From Ruminococcus sp. (lineage in GTDB: Bacteria > Bacillota > Clostridia > Oscillospirales > Ruminococcaceae): DNA of 64,000 bases. The DNA is taken from NCBI GenBank assembly GCA_020861185.1, contig JAJBSV010000002.1, positions 248,001-312,000 of the forward strand, given 5' to 3'. Numbering within the stretch: the stretch's first letter is position 1; each line of letters opens with the position of its first letter. Below, in pieces: positions 61,524 through 64,000 of this stretch. The translations under genes and the position numbers were made by a program. The notes under the pieces are model-generated. The model made no database searches and was not told where the DNA came from. It worked only from the letters and a program-made list of their open reading frames with translations.

Positions 61524-61601
61524 TGGGGTGGATAATCGGACTCGAACCGATGGTCTTCAGAACCACAATCTGACGCGTTAACCAACTACGCTATACCCAC
61601 C
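61524..61601 (-). tRNA. tRNA-His (anticodon GTG)
   Basis: A complete cloverleaf: encoded G-1 pairing with C73, acceptor GTGGGTA/TATCCAC, D-arm with AGTTGGTTAA, anticodon loop TTGTGGT giving GTG, T-loop TTCGAGT, and encoded CCA at 61526-61524. The 5' side starts GGTGGGTATAGCG. The extra G-1 is specific to tRNA-His. Confidence 0.96.
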
Positions 61602-61680
61602 ATTTGCTGAACAACAGTGTGATTATATCACAAGTTGTGGGAAAATGCAATAGGGAATTTGAAAAAGTTTTTTGGAAAAA

Positions 61681-61705
61681 CAGAGCGACCTTAATGGTCG
61701 CTCTG
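61681..61705 (-). terminator. Terminator of the second pilus operon
   Basis: CAGAGCGACC pairs with GGTCGCTCTG around a 5-base loop, with TTTTT after it on the minus strand. It overlaps the last codons of the sortase gene, whose stop is in the loop. Confidence 0.9.
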
Positions 61706-62551
61706 ATTTTTCCATTCGTACTTTTTCTTCCTCGGGAAGGAGGCGACGACGAACAGGAGGATTATCAGCGGGATTGCAACGCAGATGGCGACGATTATCG
61801 TGTCTATCTTCGTCGCCTCGGCGGTCACCCTTATCTGCTTGACCTCCGTCGTCTCGACCCGGGTGCCGCGCACCAAAAGTCTGTGGGTATTGATTCCGTA
61901 GGGCGTGCAGGTCATCAGCGTGACGTAGTCCTTGCCCTCCTCGATATAGAGATACTCCATCTCGTCCGGCTCGACTATCGCAATCTGGTCAACTTCATAT
62001 GTAAGAACCTCGCCGAGAACCGTGATAGTGAACGTGTCCCCTATCTCGAGATCGTCAAGATGGGTGAAGAGCGTTGCGCTCGGCAGTCCTCGGTGAGCCG
62101 AGATGACCGCATGCGTGCTCTCCCCTCCTATTGGCAGGCTCGAGCCCTCCATATGTCCCGCTCCCGAAGCGAGCACGCCGCTCGAAGTCCCGTGATAGAT
62201 GGGGAGTTCCACGCCGATTGACTCAATCGTCACATAGCCCATGACTCCCGAGCCGGTGAGGTCAAGAAGGTCGTAATAGCCGTACTCCTCGAGCAAATCC
62301 GTCTGGGAATAAGCCGCCGCCGAGCCCATTTTCGCCACAAGCTCGTTAAACTCCTGCGCCGCCTCGAGATATGCCGAGTAATCCGCCGCCGACAACGAAG
62401 CCGCCGCCTCGTCATACTCCGTGACAAAGTGCGAAGCGATATTACTGTTCCACCAGTTACTGACGGTAGGGTACAAGAGGACCAGCACTCCCACAATGAG
62501 CACCATCAAGAGCCCCAAAGACCCCAACCATCCTCTTATACTCTTTCGCAT
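61691..62551 (-). CDS. Class C (pilin-polymerising) sortase, second pilus operon
   Basis: A 286-residue class C sortase, a close paralogue of the enzyme at 6215-7138: an N-terminal membrane segment, the shared YPTVSNWWNS stretch, catalytic histidine in ISAHRGLP, TLMTCTPYGINTHRLLVRG, and a C-terminal membrane helix followed by RKKK. It differs mainly in a shorter N-terminus. It lies directly downstream of a pilin gene. Its ribosome-binding site (GGAGGGG) lies inside a dispersed repeat. Confidence 0.92.
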   Translation of the reverse strand: MRKSIRGWLGSLGLLMVLIVGVLVLLYPTVSNWWNSNIASHFVTEYDEAAASLSAADYSAYLEAAQEFNELVAKMGSAAAYSQTDLLEEYGYYDLLDLTGSGVMGYVTIESIGVELPIYHGTSSGVLASGAGHMEGSSLPIGGESTHAVISAHRGLPSATLFTHLDDLEIGDTFTITVLGEVLTYEVDQIAIVEPDEMEYLYIEEGKDYVTLMTCTPYGINTHRLLVRGTRVETTEVKQIRVTAEATKIDTIIVAICVAIPLIILLFVVASFPRKKKYEWKNQSDH

Positions 62552-62552
62552 A

Positions 62553-62605
62553 GCATTGGAAACCCCTCCACCATGCTTCGCATGGTCCCCCTCCCCTTTC
62601 AGGGG
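62553..62605. repeat. Dispersed inverted repeats between pilin and sortase, second pilus operon
   Basis: ACCATGCTTCGCATGGT is a perfect palindrome, followed by CCTCCCCTTTCAGGGGAGG and a T6 run on the plus strand. On the minus strand the same block supplies the GGAGGGG before the sortase. As in the first pilus operon, the pilin-sortase spacer is built of repeats. Confidence 0.65.
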
Positions 62606-62659
62606 AGGCTTTTTTCGTTCTGCACAAAATTTTAATGGTGTTATCTAAGACTGAGGGGT

Positions 62660-64000
62660 TTATTCGTCCTTCATTCTCTTCTTAGTGATAAGAAGGATGA
62701 CAGCCCCAATAACCAACACCCCGCCTACAACGTAGAAGATGGTAGTACCAATGCCACCGGTGGTGGGCATGGCGCTTGACTTGGTGTTTTCAACCTTTGT
62801 CGCATCAACTGTTCCGCTACCGTATGCAACACTACTTGTTGCACCACTAACAGAAACTGTTTCGATTAAACCACTTTGAGAATTGGTAGTTACAGTGATT
62901 CCCGCCGTCTCCGGGTCGCTTATAAGAGCATAACCATCAGGAGCTTTAATCTCTGTAATGCTATAGGTTTCCTTGTCAAGACCAATAATGTGAATGATAC
63001 CACTATCGTTGGTTGTCAATGCAGTAGCTTCCGAACTATCTGTTGTCCATCTAGAGAAAGTGTACTCGCCGTCGTCACCCTCAGTAGCTACAGCATAATA
63101 TGTCGTGGTGCCTTCTGTATAGGACAAAGTGAATTCTGCGCCATCAAGAGGAACCTCAGTTCCTTGACTGTTTGTTGTGTACTTGTAAATATACAGCTCA
63201 AAGTAGTAAACACTTGCGTCGTCAGCCTTTGTAGTGCCACTGGAAACTATCTTCGCCGTATTTGTGTTAGCTACAGCTGAATCTGTAACAGAGTTTGTTG
63301 CAATATAGCTTGAGGTAGTATCTACGGTTACAGCGTATATAATTTCGATGAAAGCTTCATCAGCATTGGATGTCAAACTGAGAACTTTATCGTAATAAGC
63401 GTCACCGCTGTCATCCTCTGCCAACAGCAAAGCAAAATCTATTTCAAAATCGCAACCATCAGCAACAGAGCAACTACTGTTAGTGCTATAAGTGTAATCG
63501 GTACCTAGCGTCAACGTTCTTGCGTCATTATCACTCGAAGAACTATACAACTTAATCGTCAGGGCTGATGCTCCACTAATCGAATATCCGGCAGGCAAAG
63601 CATCATGAAGAACGAGGTCAGTGATTTCATCGACACCGGTAATTACTATTCTGTAGTAAATGGTATCCCCGTAATCAGCTGTGATGTATACATCCTGCCA
63701 ATCGGTATCACCAGTGTTGTTTTTTTGCAACATATTTCTCAATAGTCGGCTTGTTGTTCTTGTCAACGATATTTGCTGTGGTAGCTGTTGAATTAAGAGC
63801 AATCAAAGAACCAACGGTTGAAGTTACATAGTAATAACCAAGTTCAAGGTTTATGAACTGAAGAGCATCATAACCTGATCCAACAATATCCGACGATATG
63901 GCTGATATGTTGTTACTAGTAGCGTAGGATTTTGCAGCCGCTGCAAACGCCTGCATAGTATCCGTGTCAACAGGAACTTCATCGGTGTTCCAAGTGACAT
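62660..64000 (-). CDS. LPXTG backbone pilin, second pilus operon (5' end outside window, frameshifted at an A7 run)
   Basis: C-terminal ~445 residues of a second pilin. The frame from the window edge (YVTSTVGSLIALNSTATTAN and on) ends at KKQHW after the A7 run at 63720-63726. One base away it resumes as NNTGDTDWQDVYITADYGDT, with D2-type VLHDALPAGYS, the pilin-lysine-like ELYIYKYTT, the E-box ETYSITEIKAPDGY, the sorting motif MPTTG and a final KKRMKDE. Eight A would restore the frame. Either a variable tract, a mutation, or a sequencing miscall. Confidence 0.78.

Noticed and set aside
1-64000. Insertion sequences, integrases, phage genes or rRNA
   Set aside because: No transposase, integrase, capsid or rRNA sequence was recognised on either strand; only remnants of conjugative-element accessory genes are present.

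Overview
The window looks like a chromosomal segment of an anaerobic, Gram-positive gut-type clostridium (Bacillota, Clostridia; probably the broad Oscillospirales/Ruminococcaceae-like group). The basis is a DapL-type diaminopimelate/lysine cluster, LPXTG surface proteins with pilin-type class C sortases, strong sigma-A type promoters (TTGACA/TATAAT, 17-bp spacers), a tRNA-His with encoded CCA, and GC-rich dispersed repeats of a kind I recall from gut clostridial genomes. Genus and species cannot be read from the sequence.

Layout. (1) 1-5.6 kb, plus strand: dapA (partial), lysA, dapF, dapL, a small nitroreductase and a secreted SGNH esterase lipoprotein. (2) 5.6-16.2 kb, minus strand: a pilus operon with a 2,280-residue LPXTG protein, a backbone pilin, a class C sortase and a second sortase. 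(3) 16.4-21.8 kb: an N-terminally short nucleotidyltransferase-like gene, an ABC-2 exporter operon with DUF2975 and Xre regulators, and an AAA-ATPase/PDDEXK protein. (4) 22-26.5 kb, minus strand: a decaying accessory patch with a broken tandem-HTH regulator, a RES-domain protein, a DUF2971-like protein, an HPr homologue and frameshifted remnants of conjugative-element genes (YodL, zinc ribbon, DUF4314). (5) 26.5-51.9 kb, minus strand: a ~25-kb Wzx/Wzy-type exopolysaccharide operon behind one strong promoter (51855-51883). It holds an initiating sugar-phosphate transferase, GDP-D-rhamnose synthesis (manC, gmd, rmd), four GT4 glycosyltransferases, a Stealth phosphotransferase, two pyruvyl transferases, three F420-dehydrogenase-like proteins, flippase, polymerase, three acyltransferases, and a thiolase plus a ketoreductase. 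(6) 52-56.5 kb: a 41-residue DUF3789-like protein, radical SAM protein and flavodoxin divergent from an HxlR regulator, then FNT channel and MATE exporter. (7) 56.5-61.4 kb: an ECF sigma factor with a large C-terminal domain followed by a two-subunit ABC exporter. (8) tRNA-His, then the 3' part of a second pilus operon (class C sortase and pilin, running off the window).

The most interesting signal is in the exopolysaccharide operon. Six G6-G7 tracts, all on the coding strand and all followed by TA, lie in or next to it. They are the only homopolymeric G/C runs of six or more that I found in the window. Five lie inside genes (two acyltransferase-3 genes, a hexapeptide acyltransferase, an F420-dehydrogenase-like gene, the Stealth gene). 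Four of those five are out of frame exactly at the tract and would be restored by changing the tract length. One more tract lies just upstream of the operon promoter. This has the form of a multi-gene phase-variation system acting mainly on glycan decoration. Homopolymer under-calling during sequencing is the main alternative. It is weakened, but not excluded, by the many long intact genes elsewhere, including one of 6.8 kb.
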